Source: Massospora cicadina
Taxonomy: Eukaryota > Entomophthoromycota > Entomophthoromycetes > Entomophthorales > Entomophthoraceae
NCBI GenBank assembly: GCA_022478985.1
Contig: JAKSZP010006605.1
Span: 1 to 64,000 of the forward strand
Direction of reading: 5' to 3'
DNA: 64,000 bases
Of this stretch, positions 33,400 through 45,766 are shown in pieces. Under the pieces are notes generated by a model. It saw nothing but the letters and a program-made list of their open reading frames with translations, ran no database searches and was not told the origin of the DNA. The position numbers were made by a program, and so were the translations under genes. Each line of letters starts with the position of its first letter. The stretch's first letter is position 1.

Positions 33400-36300
33400 T
33401 AACATTTACCATTTTTTGAAGTATAAGACTGCGGGCCCCAAAGTATGCGGTCAATTGGATCTTTTCCATCGCTTCCATTATAGATTAAGAAGTTAGCTTT
33501 TATGGTACCTGCATCATGTTGAGCAATTTGAGTTATGACTTTCTTTTAGAGACCCAATTTTTGCAGTAATTTGATGGGATTAGTAATTAGCCTGACTCTT
33601 CTCTACCCCTTTTAGGTATTGGGTTCCATTACTCTTATCTGAGCATGTCCTTATTCAACATACCAAGCGTCAGGATTGTTTGTTAGAGGGGACAAAAAGG
33701 TCCTATTATACCCAGCATTATGTTGAATGAGCTCAAGTATAACAACCCACAAGATGGCTGACTTTGAAGAAGGTATTCCTATTTTCTCTCCTAATATCAT
33801 TGTTATTCCTCCAAAATCTCAGATTATTGTTGATACCTTTTTACATTTCGCTATACCCAAGGGCCATTTATTACAGATCCAGGGCGTTTCAAACCCTCTG
33901 TTAAGGAGGTTTTGCCTTGTCCAGGGGTGTTGGACTATGCATATTCTGGAATGCTACCCGTCTTAATGGCAAACCTTACTAGTGAACTTAAAACTGTGGA
34001 TCAGAAGACTCCAATAGCCCAAATAAATTATTACCTCTCTCTCCAATTTATGATGTTAAGGCTTTTGGGAGTCTACAAGATTTTGGACTGGAATCTCATC
34101 AGGAAATCCTTACTATAGGTCCTGGAATTGGGAAACATTTTACTACTGACCAGGAAAAACTAGTGCATCGAATAAGTGAGGAATATTCAGATATTTTTGT
34201 GAAGCAAACCTACGATTTCAGTAAAATGAATGGAGTGATGCATACCATTAAATCTGGGGAGCATCCTCTTATTTGGGCTAAGCCTTATTGGAATTCAAAG
34301 ATTGAGGAGGTTCAGGCCACCAAGGAATTATATCAATTACTGAAAGAGGAATTATTGGTACCTTCCAATAGTCCCTGGGCCTCACCGTTGTTATTGGTGA
34401 AGAAGAAAGATGGCTCACATTAGGTGGTTATGGATTATCTTAATATAGTGCAATCACTTCTCAAGACAGCTATCCTTTACAAAGGATTGATAATTCGCTC
34501 CATTTTCTTGATGGCTTTACATACTTTTTTGAAATGGACTTAGCCAGTAGTTATTGGCAGATTGAGTTAGTGTCAGGATTCTGACAAGTATATTTTTTGG
34601 ATAGCCAAGTTTGAACAATCGTAACTCGGCAAAGACTAATTCAATCAAAAGGATCAAGGTGGCATTCGAAAAGCTAGAATCAAATTGATTAATCATATTA
34701 ATTGATTAATAATCAGTTGCAGGTCCCAATCATGCGATAATGAGGTTCAAAGTTTAGGCCAATTTATTATATTGTATATGTAGTAGTATAAATGATTTAG
34801 ACTTATATTCAAAACATTACTCCATCATTCTACCTTTGAACTCTTAATAAAACTAGTGCATCCTACCTTGTCCTGTATTTTGGTTTTTAGTTCTAGTACA
34901 GGGTGGCTAGTTCTATTAAGATGGTATTGGCACCAGCAATTTGTAGCCATTTTTCCTGCTAGGCCTTACAGTTAGTCCAGAAGACTGGGCCAAATGTGCT
35001 TTGATTTCTAGTGTTGGATTGTATGAATTGACCCATATGCCTCAAGGGTTGAGTAATGCTCCAGCCGCTTTCCAGAGGTCATTGGATAAAATGCTCTGAG
35101 ACTTAAAGTTGACCAGCGACTTGGTGAGTTTAGATGATAGTAACGTGTTTTTAAAGACTTTTAAAAAGCATTTGTGTCACTTACAAGAAGACTTTAGCCA
35201 AATTAAGAATTCTTCATTAAAGCTTAAACCTTCCAAATGTTTCTCCTTTCAGAGTGAAATGGAATTTTTAGGGCACAAGGTTTTGGATAGGGTGATTCAA
35301 CCCTTACTGGACAAAATGAATCCATTTGTCAAATGTCTCCTACAGCCTCTTTGCATGATCTACAGGGCTTCCCAGGGATAGTTGGGTATTACTAAAAAGA
35401 AATACCTAAATTTCTAACTTGGCTTAGACTTTATTCTGTTTATTACAAAAAGGTGTATCCTCTGAGTGGGGCTCTGCTTAGGAACAATCATTAAATTCTC
35501 TCCAAACTGCTATAATCAAAGATATTTTTTTAATCCATCTCGCTTTTATATGTCTTTATATTTTGCATATTGATGCGAGTAATGTTGCCATTAGGGCCAT
35601 ACTGTCTCAGTACGATGCAGATCAAATTGACCATCATGTGACCTACCACAGCAAATCCTATCCAAGCTGAGCAAAATTACAGCGTAACTGAATAGGAGTG
35701 CCTAGCTCTAACTATGGCAAACATACAATTTTGATCCTTCTTATATGGTAACAGCTTCTCTGTTGTTATTGACCATTCTTCTTTAAGATGCTTTCAAAAT
35801 ATGAAGGATCCAGATGGGCAGTTGGCTCGTTGGGCCTTGAAATTGCAAAATTATGATTTTTAAATTGTTCATCGCTCTGGTACTAAGCATTAAAATGCTG
35901 ATGGCCTGTAATGGCTGCCTGTGCTAATCTTGGACCCCATAAGGAGGAGCGATTATATGATTTAATTGGTAAACCTGAGCTGTGAAATAGAAAATCTTAA
36001 GCAGATCCAAGACTTACTTAAGATTATTACCAAGGATACCATGAACAAGAGGAAGTTCTTTATAAGAGGGTCAACTTTAAATGGTTGCCTTTTTTACATC
36101 TAAATTCACAGTTCAATGCCGTTATGGAAGGGCATGGTCAAGTAGTTCACCGTGGCCTAAAAAGACTCATGAGTGGTTAAAATTCAGATACTATTGTAAT
36201 AATATGACTGTCTTATCAAAGAAGTTCTTAATATATGCCTCAACTGTAAAAGCCAGGGGGCATCCAACCCTATTTACCAACATCAAGTGATTTTACTAAC

Positions 36301-37140
36301 CAAAGATTTTGAAGTGGTGATTTTCAATGTTGTAGGGCCCTTGCCTCAAGGGTTTCAAGGGCACCAGTGCATTATTATGGATGTTGACCATTTGACTAAA
36401 TGAGTCAAGGCCATATCCATTGCCATTCCCTCTTCTAAGACAACTGCTTTGTTCCTCTACTGATAAATCATTACTCAACATGGGTGTCCCAAGAGCCTTA
36501 TGTCAGACAATGAGACTAATTTCACCTCCCAGCTTATGCAGGAACTGTCAAAATTATTTAGCACTGCTCAACAGTTTTCATTCCCTATCACCTATCAACT
36601 AATGGGGCTATTGAGCGAGTCAATGAAACCTGTATCTCCTTTTTAGGAAAAGAACCTCTTCTGACCCATCTCAGTAAAACTTTATTTACCTTGTGCTTTT
36701 GTTGCTTACCAAATTATTTGCCATCATAAAATTAAGATGTCACCTTTTAAGTGTATCTATGGAAGAGATTCTTCTGCTCCCTTGAGTGTCCAGGCAATAC
36801 TTGAGATTGTTCCAGAGAATTAAAATTTAGTTATGCGAAATCTGGCTGATGAGATCATTTGCTTTCAGGATCAAGCAATGGAGTAAACGTAAATATCACC
36901 AAAAAGGAGACCCTTAGGAGTAATTAACGTAAGCCCACTTTACCTGAGTATCAGATTGGAGACTACGTTATGTATTATCATTCTCAGTCTGGTGGGAGAT
37001 TAGAGAAATTATAATCCTACTGGTCAAGTCCCTAACAAGTTATTTCCAGAGAGGGCAGAAGTACTTGATTGTTCATGCTGAGAGTGATATAGTTGTAAAT
37101 CATGTTCATCCTAGGTTTCTGAGGATCAATCCTCCTCTGC
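33400..37140 (+). pseudogene. Pol of Gypsy family D, broken and interrupted
   Basis: A protease-RT linker (IPKGHLLQIQGVS, then CPGVLDYAYSGMLPV) lies at 33.8-34.0 kb, homologous to family B. RT begins near 34190 with YSDIFVKQTYDFSKM, then PSNSPWASPLLLVKKKDGSH, and resumes after a solo LTR with LYELTHMPQGLSNAPAAFQR near 35030. RNase H remnants are near 35540-35930. The integrase core includes MSDNETNFTS near 36510 (DNG changed to DNE), and a C-terminal tail runs to 37140. A polypurine tract (tggggggaag) ends at 37160. The catalytic YxDD block is degraded. More stops than family B, so older. Confidence 0.82.
34571..34970 (+). mobile_element. Solo LTR, family E, inside the family D reverse transcriptase
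   Basis: 400 bp, beginning TGTCAGGATTCTGACAAG and ending GGCCTTACA, flanked by a perfect 5-bp duplication gttag at 34566-34570 and 34971-34975. It has a TATA-like GTATAAATG near 34787 and AATAAA near 34846. It splits the RT frame exactly between IELV and EDWAKCAL. Confidence 0.9.
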
Positions 37141-37160
37141 AATCAAATCTTGGGGGGAAG

Positions 37161-37285
37161 TGTCAGGATTTTGCTGAGTTCTTTTGTCCTTGAATTTATT
37201 ACCCTGAATATTCCTCCACTGGTTGCTGGGGGATTTTAGTGAATTCGTCTCATCAAGTGTTCTAAACAAAATTACAGTCAGGAAT
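37161..37285 (+). repeat. 3' LTR of family D, first half
   Basis: Begins TGTCAGGATTTTGCTGAG right after the polypurine tract and aligns with 29583-29700. It breaks off near 37285; the rest continues at 43885-44134, so about 6.6 kb was inserted in the LTR. Confidence 0.82.
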
Positions 37286-37450
37286 AATTAGAATCAGACA
37301 GACCTAAGCGGGATTTGAACAAGCTGAATTTGTCAGGAATATTGAGAATTGGACAGACCTGAGCGGGATTTAAACCTGAACCAAATTTCAACTTGGTTGT
37401 AAATGCTCCACCTATTCATTAAGCATCTAGATTGACTTGAATAACAAAAT
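37275..37450 (-). mobile_element. tRNA-derived SINE-like repeat, family 3
   Basis: On the minus strand from about 37445: an A-box-like GATGCTTAATGAATAGG, an anticodon-arm-like ACAACCAAGTTG, then a B box (GGTTTAAATCCC) at tRNA-like spacing. A second B-box-like copy (GTTCAAATCCCGCTTAGGTC) follows about 65 bp further on, so the tRNA 3' part is duplicated. No target duplication was resolved. Confidence 0.5.
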
Positions 37451-37691
37451 ACTAATTGGGTGAAAGGAAAATCAACTTCTGGAAGTACCCACCAATCCTA
37501 CTAACAAAGGCATCGAGTCATCTGGTGAAGATCTTGCCATTCAGAGGTCCCTAGAATCAGTTGCCCTAGCAAAAGAGAGTTAGATTCAAAGAAAACCTAA
37601 ACCACCTACCAATCATTAAAGAGATCACCTTACACTATTTGTTCCATATTATCACACCAAGTTACCCTTAAGAAAACCCAAATATCTCAGC
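37451..37691. other. Unassigned flank of the nested family A element
   Basis: Non-coding. Together with 43632-43884 it may be a further insertion in the family D LTR that was itself split by element A. I could not identify it. Confidence 0.3.
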
Positions 37692-38544
37692 TTTAAGGAG
37701 GGTATCTATAACTCTCTAGTTCCCAGCGTAGTAGTGCATGGTGCACAGGGCCAACAACAGGGAACTAGTCGCTAGGATAAAAGCTACTAGAGACCAGAAG
37801 AGGGTGCTGGAGCAATAATAAGTAGGGAAGTGCGATCATTAGAGTAAGTAACCAACCAAAAAAGATGCGGTGCACTGAGTAGGAAGGTAAGGCGTCCCAG
37901 GTTGGAGGAAGTCTGGGTGGCCTGACGGTGCCAAAGGAATAATTTAATAATACATAAAATGGAAAGGTTAATGTAGCGTGAGAGCTCCACAAAGAGCTCC
38001 GCACACAGTATTGTCCAAGAGATCATAAATATGAAAACGGTGTACTTAGCAAGGGATTTTATTTATGGGGAGAAAAACCAACAGGGGAGATTGGTCTTGA
38101 CATGGGAAGTTTAAGGGAATTCAGGCAAAAACTCAATTAAGGGAAGTGGGTCTAAGATGAAGCACCAATTGGCACATGCTTTAATTGGACAAAACACTAT
38201 ATTGGGTAATTGACTGAACTTGGGTGATTGATTGTAAAAACAGCTGACCTGAGCTGGAGAGTGAAAAAACCAAACGGATTTTGAAACCCGTTCCCCCAAA
38301 AACTGAAGCGAACCATTTTCCATTGTAACAAAGCTAGTTTATGTAAGCGCCCTTACCATCATACAGGGCCAAATTTCGCTTGCTTCCATAGGACCAACTT
38401 AGGCATACTTTGCCTTTACCCAGTGTTAGTCTATGATATGATTGAAAACAAGGAGGCCTACTAACTTCACCTTCTTGGCCTCCCTGCAAGCATCTTTGTC
38501 TCTAACGTTGGTCCCAAGGATGATGTCATTTTCCAACCATGACA
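37692..38544 (-). repeat. 3' LTR of chromodomain Gypsy family A
   Basis: 853 bp, roughly 95% like the LTR at 42777-43631 by eye, and like the three solo LTRs at 11647, 19572 and 58096. On the minus strand it begins TGTCATGGTTGG. Flanks tcagc (37687-37691) and ttggc (43632-43636) could be a worn target duplication. Confidence 0.92.
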
Positions 38545-38564
38545 TTACCCTCTCCTCCTGATGG
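38545..38564 (-). promoter_or_regulatory. Polypurine tract of family A
   Basis: On the minus strand CCATCAGGAGGAGAGGGTAA runs straight into the LTR start. This is the expected primer for plus-strand DNA synthesis and confirms the element's orientation. Confidence 0.8.
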
Positions 38565-41500
38565 GGCTCAACCCCCCTCCAAGGGCTTGCGCCAGGGGAA
38601 AAGTTCTTATGGGCTGGGGCCAACTTCATTGCGGCAATGGTTTGCTTTGGTTGAAATCCAGCGGCCTGGGGAAAACGCCTATGGAAAGCTTAAATCAGGT
38701 CTTGGGCATGCACACAGTCCCGCTTTGGCACCCAACTTTTTCTGCAGCATCAATTACCTTCCATGATACCAGGTACTCAAGTCTTCTTTTAACATGGCGG
38801 GAGGCTAATATTTCATCCACTTCCCACTCTGGCGCCCCATCCACGAGATAAGCCTCAGGAGTCTCAGGGGGGCCTTGAACAACGTCAATTTGCTCTCATT
38901 AAAGACAGAAAAAATCTGAAATGAAGTGGGAAGATCTAACTGGTGTAAGGCATGGCCCACCTTTTTAACAAGTGTGGTAAGGGCCAATCCTCTTTGGTCC
39001 CAGCCTTTTCATGGCTGCTTATTAGGGATGTTATGAGCATCAAGCATCACGAGATCCTCTTCCTTGTACGCTGGACCCACTCGTCACTCAACATCAGCAT
39101 TCTCCTTATAAACTTGCATTGCCGCCTCCAAACTCATGGAAACCTCATGGTGACTGTCTTGATAGTCTTGGCAAAGTCCACCACCGCTTCAACTTTGGAT
39201 ACACAGCTGGGATCCATGTTAAAGGCGGAGTTAAAACCATGCTTAACGAAAAAAGGGGAACAACCAATCAAAAAATGCAAAGTGTTGTTGTAGCTAAATT
39301 GGGACATAGGAAGGTGAGAAACCCAATCTGAATGATCCACGGCGGTGTAACACCGCAGAAACTGCTCCAAGAACTAGTTCACTCGTTCAGTTTGCCCATC
39401 TGAATTGGGGTGATAGGCAGTTGAATGGCAGGGGCGAATATGAAGAATCTTGCACAACTCTTCCCAAGAGATGGAGGTAAACTGGGGTCCCCAGTCACTG
39501 ATAATTTCTTGGGGAACCTCATGAAGCGCAAACACATTAGTGACGAAGAGCCTAGCCATCTCAGACGTAGTTATTGTCATTCTGCAAGGAATAAAGTGGG
39601 CGAACTTCATAAAACGGTCCACCACCACCATGATGGCATTATAACCATCAGAGAAAGGTAATTCACAATTATTCCACTGATAGGAAAGTCCAGGGTCCTT
39701 CAGCCTTTTGGACTGGTACCAACAACCCTGCTAAAGGTTGACGATTTGGTTTCATTTGATTGCAGATCAGGCACTCTTTACAATACAATCCAACCTGAGC
39801 AGGCAAGCCCTTCCAATTGTAGATGCGTCGTATTAACTCCAAGGTCTTTGCTTTCACGGGGCGACCAACGGTGATTTCATCACGATGGTCCCAGATGATT
39901 TCCAGGCGCAGTGGTCCAGCAGGATCCCATAGACGCCCCTGAAACCACACCATCTCATCCTTTACGTGATAACCCCTGGTTAGATCCTCCTGATTCAGAG
40001 CGCTCTTAGCAAGAACCATAGTATATTCAGCTGATATTGGCTGAGAAAGGAAAACCTTTCTGAAAATATTGTATTCCTCTTCATTTTCCAGAGGTGCAAG
40101 CGCTAGCGTGGCTGCCATGGAAATGGGAAGTTGAGAAAAAAATTTACCTGGCGGAATCATCAACTGGGTGTTATGAACCTCTACCTCCTTTGTATCAGGA
40201 CCTAAAGCAGGGTTGCAGCTCAAATCATCCGCCAAACCATTCTCCTTGCCCTTGGTGAACTCATAATAAAATACAAATTGGGCAAGGGTCTCATGCCAAT
40301 GGGTTTTCCATGAGATTAGGACATGAGGAGCGAGGTAGTACAGCAAGGCACGGTGATCTGTACATACACGGAAAAGTTGGGAGGAGCCATGCAAGTGGTG
40401 ACACCAATAAGTCAGCTCCTCCTCCAATGCTAGTAACTCTTTGTTGTGAACGGCGTAATTCAACTCAGATGAGACATTTTCCTAGAAAAATATCCCACTT
40501 TATGCTCTATCCCATCTTCGCCTACTTGTAACAAGGCAGCCGCTATGGCAAAGTTGGAGGCATCAGAAGACACAATGAACTCTTTTGAAGGTTTATCATG
40601 GTAAGGATGGACATGTCAACATGGTGCACTTTACTGCTTGGAAATCATCCTCCAAAATGGGGGACACTGAAGAAACTTTGCACCGCTAGCCTTATACAAA
40701 GGCTCTGCCACCTCGGAAAGATTGGGTGTGAACTTTTTGAGGAACGTACATGTCCCCAAAACTCTCCCAACTCCTTGTTGAAGTGGGGTGGGCCACTCAC
40801 GAATTTCCTTCTCCTTGTCTGAAGTTATCAGATGTCCCTGGTCAAACACGACGTTGCCCAGAAAAGTGACATGGGACTTGAAGAATTCACATTTATTGAT
40901 CTTTAGCATAAGGCGGGCTGCCATTAACCTCTCCACCACTTGCTGAAGGCTACTGCATGTGACTCATGATCAGGGTAAAACACCAGGATATCGTCCATGT
41001 AGGCAACCGCGCATACCCCAACAAGTCCCTCAACACAGCATCAATGCGGCGTTGGAAGATAACAGGGGCATTCTTAAACCCAAAGGGCATGACTCAAAAC
41101 TGGAAAAATCCCTTTTCTGGTATGGAATGCGGTTAACCACTACTGTCCCTTTTTTATCCAGATCTTATTGAACGCATTGAGGCAATCTAGCTTGGAGAAG
41201 ACTTTAGCCTTCTCCACATAACGTGCAATCTGTGAATCCAAAGGGATGGGATGGAGGTCTGGTACAGTAACATTGTTTAGATTCCCATAATATACACAAG
41301 GGCATAAAGTTCCATCGCTTCTCCACAAAGAGAAGCGGGGAGCAAACAGGGGAGGTACGCTGAAAATCGCGCCTTTGGCTAACTTCTCCTTCACCCACAC
41401 GTTTAAAGCCTCTTCATCCCAAACAGTCAATGGGTATATGGGAGAAGATATATGCACCAGATCCATGGTGAGCTTGAACTCACAATTGAACTTAGAATGA

Positions 41501-42165
41501 TCAGGTAGTGCATTAGCTGAAGCTGCATCAAAGGAAGTTTCCAAACCCTCCAAAAAAGAAGGTAGGGGAACCTTCACAGAGGGATTCAGCATTGGGGAGA
41601 GACTGAGGGTGTGGATGTTTTGCCAGTGGGGCAAATCACTCTGGACGTTAGCCTCAGACAAAGGAACTACTAATGTGTGACCATTTTTTAATGTGAGGGA
41701 TAAGGTATTTTCTTTCAAGCTAGTCCTGACATCAAACTTCCGCCACCACTCTACACCCAAAATAATGGCTACAAGAGGTTTTTGATAGCTTGAAAGCTGT
41801 CAGCCAAATGATAATTGCAATTTGGTAGTCCACTAAACCCCAAATATCGGCGTGGGAATACCTTGAGAAGCCCCTCCTTTAACTATATCACCTGGTACGT
41901 AACTCAACTCAAGGTAGTTGGCTAGGCTTTGGTCCATAAAGTTTTAGAAGCTCCAGTATCCACCAGAATAGTGGTGCTGAATTTCCCTAAAGGGGAGGAA
42001 AGGGTAGCAGTCAGTAGAAAATACCCCAAATGGTCTTTATTTAAAGCAGAAAACGCCAGTACTTCACCAACCAACTCTTCATCAGGTATTAACATGTCAC
42101 CCTGGTATGTTTTTGAATCAAAGAATGGAGAGGGATATTTGGCCACTCTTACTACTGAGGCCACA
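38565..42165 (-). pseudogene. Pol of chromodomain Gypsy family A (PR-RT-RH-IN-chromodomain), broken
   Basis: Read on the minus strand. Protease has intact TILVDTGASKT (about 41935-41970). RT starts within 41140-41760 (AIFSVPPLFAPRFSLWRSDG), has YMDDILVF near 40985-41005 and a thumb (FLGNVVFDQGHLITSDKEKE) at 40631-40939. RNase H runs from about 40560 into the long frame 39669-40463, which also carries the integrase zinc region (CKECLIC; one His is Arg). The integrase core has IISDWGPQF and TERVN at 39374-39631. Near 38730-38860 a chromodomain is clear (EWEVDEILASR, LEYLVSWK), followed by AFHRRFPQAAGF. Only a few stops and shifts separate these blocks, so it is the best-preserved Pol here. The chromodomain is expected to direct integration to marked chromatin. 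Confidence 0.92.
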
Positions 42166-42776
42166 TAAACCCACTATATCTTTAGCAGTGGCATAGAACT
42201 TTTATATTGTAAACGCAGCTCCTTTTCAACCTCCTGAATGCTGCGAATCATAGAAGAGGTCAGATGGGGGTCTTCTTGGGTGATTTGTTACACAGAAGTA
42301 GGCTCCATCTCTGAGCCATAAGAGAAAATATGGTTATGAGATATATATGGTGTTTTCGTTTAAAAACGCGTTTTTAGACGCGAATGACCCTATTCCCATA
42401 ACAGCAACAGATTGCCCAACATTATCCAAGGCCAACACCCTCAGGCCATCTGCAAAGATTCCGCCAGCACTGTCTGAACATGCTGCCAAGGTAAAGCCCA
42501 TTTGTTTAGATTGATTTTGTAAATTTCGGAAGATAGTTGGGGAATTACAACTTCTGGACCACAAAGCGTCTGTATCCACCATGTACAAGCACAAAAGGTA
42601 GGTACTTTGCAGTAAAAGACAGCCAAAATAGCGCCAAGATGCTCCAACCTTTGGGAAAAGAGGAAACAGAGGAGCGTCTGACCACACCCAAAGCCCACAG
42701 CCAGTGTACACCATTTACGCTTTGTGAAAGTCCCACATGGAAAAAGTTTATGCACATAAAGTGGTTGGTCGACTAA
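42166..42776 (-). pseudogene. Truncated gag region of family A
   Basis: Only about 600 bp lie between the 5' LTR and protease, too short for a normal gag. A C-terminal fragment is readable near 42190-42290 (DPHLTSSMIRSIQEVEKELR). The part next to the LTR contains an open frame of 126 codons that I cannot match to Gag. A gag deletion or replacement is likely. Confidence 0.5.
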
Positions 42777-43631
42777 TTTAAGAGACTATCTAAGACTCTC
42801 CTATTCCCAGCGTAGTAGTGCATGGTGCACAGGGCCAACAACAGGGAACTAGTCACTAGGATAAAAGTTACTAGAGACCAGAAGAGGGTGCTAGAGCAAT
42901 AATAAGTAGGAAAGTGCGATCATTAGATTAAGTAACCAACCAAAAAAGATGCGGTGCACTGAGTAGGAAGGTATAGGCGTCCCAGGTTGGAGGGAGCCTG
43001 GGTGGCCTGACGGTGCCAAAGGAATAATTTAATTATCTATAGAATGGAAAGGTTAATGTAGCGTGAGAGCTCCACAAAGAGGTCCGCACACAGTATTTTC
43101 CAAGAGATCATAAATATGAAAATGGTATACTTAGCAAGGGATTTTATTTATGGGGAGAAAAACCAACAGGGGAGATTGGTCTTGACATGGGAAGTTTAAG
43201 GGAATTCAGGCAAAAACTCAATTAAGGGAAGCGGGTCTAAGATGAAGCACCAATTGGCACATGCTTTAATTGGAAAAAACACTATATTGGGTAATTGACT
43301 GAACTTGGGTGATTGATTGTAAAAACAGCTGACCTGAGCTGGAGAGTGAAAAAACCAAACGGATTTTTGAAACCCTGTTCCCCCAAAAACTGAAGCAAAC
43401 CGTTTTCCATTGCAACAAAGCTAGTTTGTTTTAACGCCCCTACTCTCATATTGGGCCAAACTTTGCTTGCTTCCATAGGACCAACTTGGGCATATTTTTC
43501 CTTTACCCAGCTTTGGTCTATGGTATGCTTGAGATCAAGGAGGCCTACTTACTTCACCTTCTTAGCCTCCCTGCAAGCATCTTTATCTCTAACGTTGGTC
43601 CCAAGGATAATGTCATTTTCCAACTATGACA
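42777..43631 (-). repeat. 5' LTR of chromodomain Gypsy family A
   Basis: 855 bp, aligned over its whole length with 37692-38544. On the minus strand it begins TGTCATAGTTGG. The differences to its partner are mainly transitions (for example G/A and C/T in the first 150 bp). Confidence 0.92.
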
Positions 43632-43884
43632 TTGGCAGCCTATAAATAACTTTGAATTTTGACAAAATAATATCTTCAGATCTCCTTATCGTTTTTTACT
43701 AGTGAATACTTTGCCTTTTTACACAGAAGACCTTTCCTGTTTAAAGCGAACATAGTAGCCTCAACAACTAATTATCATTGAGAGATTACCTTAGGGAATC
43801 TAGTCATTAAGAGATTCCTATGGAACCACGTTTAATAATAATCAAACAGCCTCTTAAAGGCCCTGACCTTAAGGGTGGACAACG
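43632..43884. other. Unassigned flank of the nested family A element
   Basis: Non-coding. Contains TATAAATAAC near 43641. It precedes the point where family D LTR sequence resumes. Confidence 0.3.
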
Positions 43885-44134
43885 AATTCTTACAATCACG
43901 CTTATTCTGATCAGGTTATTATAGAAGACTTAATCTCTCAGAGATTAAAAAGATCCAATTGAAGGTGCCCTCTACAATTCTATAATTATTAAGTCTTTCT
44001 GATAATAAAAAATTTAGGCCTTTTTTGAGTTAATAATGATAATTATATAGATAGAACTTCTATTCTTAGAGACCATCAAAGTAAATTTGAGAAGATATAT
44101 GTAACTTTTTTTAAGAGTATTCGAAACTTTATAA
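43885..44134 (+). repeat. 3' LTR of family D, second half
   Basis: Aligns with 29700-29930: shared blocks include ATTAAAAAGATCCAATTGAA / ATTGAAAAGATCTAATTGAA and TTTTTTGAGTTAATAA. It completes the LTR that starts at 37161. Confidence 0.85.
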
Positions 44135-44643
44135 AATTAGGAAAGAAAATTTGAATATCTGCACTCATCAGGTTGTGGGAAGCCCAACCTGGGGGAATAC
44201 AGGCATTTAGGAATAATCTGGCAAGGATGACCAAGGAAATCATTGTATGGTTTGAAGCTGTGAGAGCCCTGATATGAGAGAAAACAGGCATTGAAGAATT
44301 TATTGATGAGTTTGATTTAATAATTCTTGTATGGCAGGTAGCCATAAAATATAGCTTTGTTAAATCCCAACTTGGGGAATATAGGCATTCTTAAGTGCAT
44401 CATTAGCAAAACTGACTGAGTGACCCTGGAGAAACTGTGCTCATATGAGGTGGAAGTGAATAGGAAAGGGGAAGAGGAGATGCGCTGCTAGAATGGGCAT
44501 GAGAGGGGGCGTTGAGCAAGGAGAAGAGCTAGCTCTACTAAAATTGATTTCAATAATGTTAGTAAATTATGGCCACAGAATGAAGAAGAATCCACTCCTG
44601 AATCTCTATTTTTGATGGATAATCTGGTCAAGTGAGAGGGATG
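44135..44643 (+). pseudogene. Internal remnant of family C with polypurine tract
   Basis: Short coding-like pieces (ARMTKEIIVWFEAVRAL; EEFIDEFDLIILVWQVAIKY) cannot be assigned to a domain. A diverged direct duplication of about 30 bp (cccaacctgggggaatacag and cccaacttggggaatatagg) lies at about 44187 and 44368. A purine-rich gtgagagggatg stands before the right LTR. Confidence 0.45.
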
Positions 44644-45766
44644 TGCTGAAATTTTGATTGCCCACATCATTTAAATTTGTTGGATTGTATAAGAATATCT
44701 GTTCTATCTGCTAGGGTTCAAATGTATATAAAACCTATAGTGAATTTGGGAGCTATCAAAATTAATAATTTTGTTGGTTTATTTCCTAAGGGAAGATTAA
44801 CCTAATTCACCAGATTCAATTCCAACAGATTACTATCTTTTCCATTGAGGAGGATCCATTACAATGTTGGCAAGAGTTTCAATTATTAGTTTAAGCATTA
44901 ATAATTGGATTATCTAGCATGGATTATTTGGGGTTTGCCACTGGCCAATAAAGGGTTTATTGGCAGTTGCTGAGCATAGACAACGATTTTATTGGCAGCA
45001 ACTTTCAGGATAGCCTAAAAGGCAATGCATCCTAATATTAATGGGTAAACGGTTTCTTTACCTAACCATGTTTCTAGCCTTATAAGGTTAATCCGCAGGG
45101 GTTGGATGAAGGCGTCAGGAAACGCTTCACTAAATCCAACTCAGGATGGATTATAATCTAGTTGGCAGTGGATACAGACTAAGTTGATGGAAGAGCAGAT
45201 GCATCATTTATCATTTTGGCAATTTGTGAAAGGTTAAATTCATCAGGGATGAATGCCATTCCCATTGGGGCACCAGCGGAAGAGTTGGGCACCAAATTTC
45301 CCTTATATAGGTCCCTTTGATTTTATATAAAGAAACAAGTACTTATAGAAAAAATAATTAAGATAAAAACAACTATTTTTAATATTCTCCTAAGAAGAGT
45401 TTGAAATATAGTTTTCATTATCTATCTGTCTTTTGTTCTCAAGATCTTTTGCATCAAGCGCGGAAGGAGAGGTTCCATTGTTATCCAGAAATTTGCGAGC
45501 TTTTGGGATCAGAATTGAAGGGATAGTTTCCATTGTTGTCTGAATTTGTTCAAGACCTTCATATAGGTTGAAAGAAGGTTGCCAGTACCTATCCATAGAA
45601 GAAACCTGAGCGGATATATTTCCTTGTGAAAATCTCAGCTGGATAATAGTCTTCATACTATTATCACTAAAACAATTATTTTAAAATATTAATTAAACAA
45701 CGGTTAAACTCATACCTCAAACCTGTGCAGTAAACAAGAAAAAGTGTACACATGCTTTCAAGCCAT
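44644..45766 (+). repeat. Right LTR of Gypsy family C
   Basis: Partner of 25984-27160, with about 80% similarity by eye. It lacks the 21-bp LINE insertion that its partner carries at 26753. The pair brackets the whole 29.6-44.1 kb nested block. Confidence 0.75.

Noticed and set aside
42362..42376. Palindrome aaaaacgcgttttt as a regulatory site
   Set aside because: Short, isolated, and inside a decayed element; I found no second copy or partner motif.
37692..43631. Repeat-induced point mutation as the cause of decay
   Set aside because: LTR differences are mostly transitions, but the bias is not strong enough by eye and no dinucleotide counts could be made. A CpA to TpA index calculation would decide.
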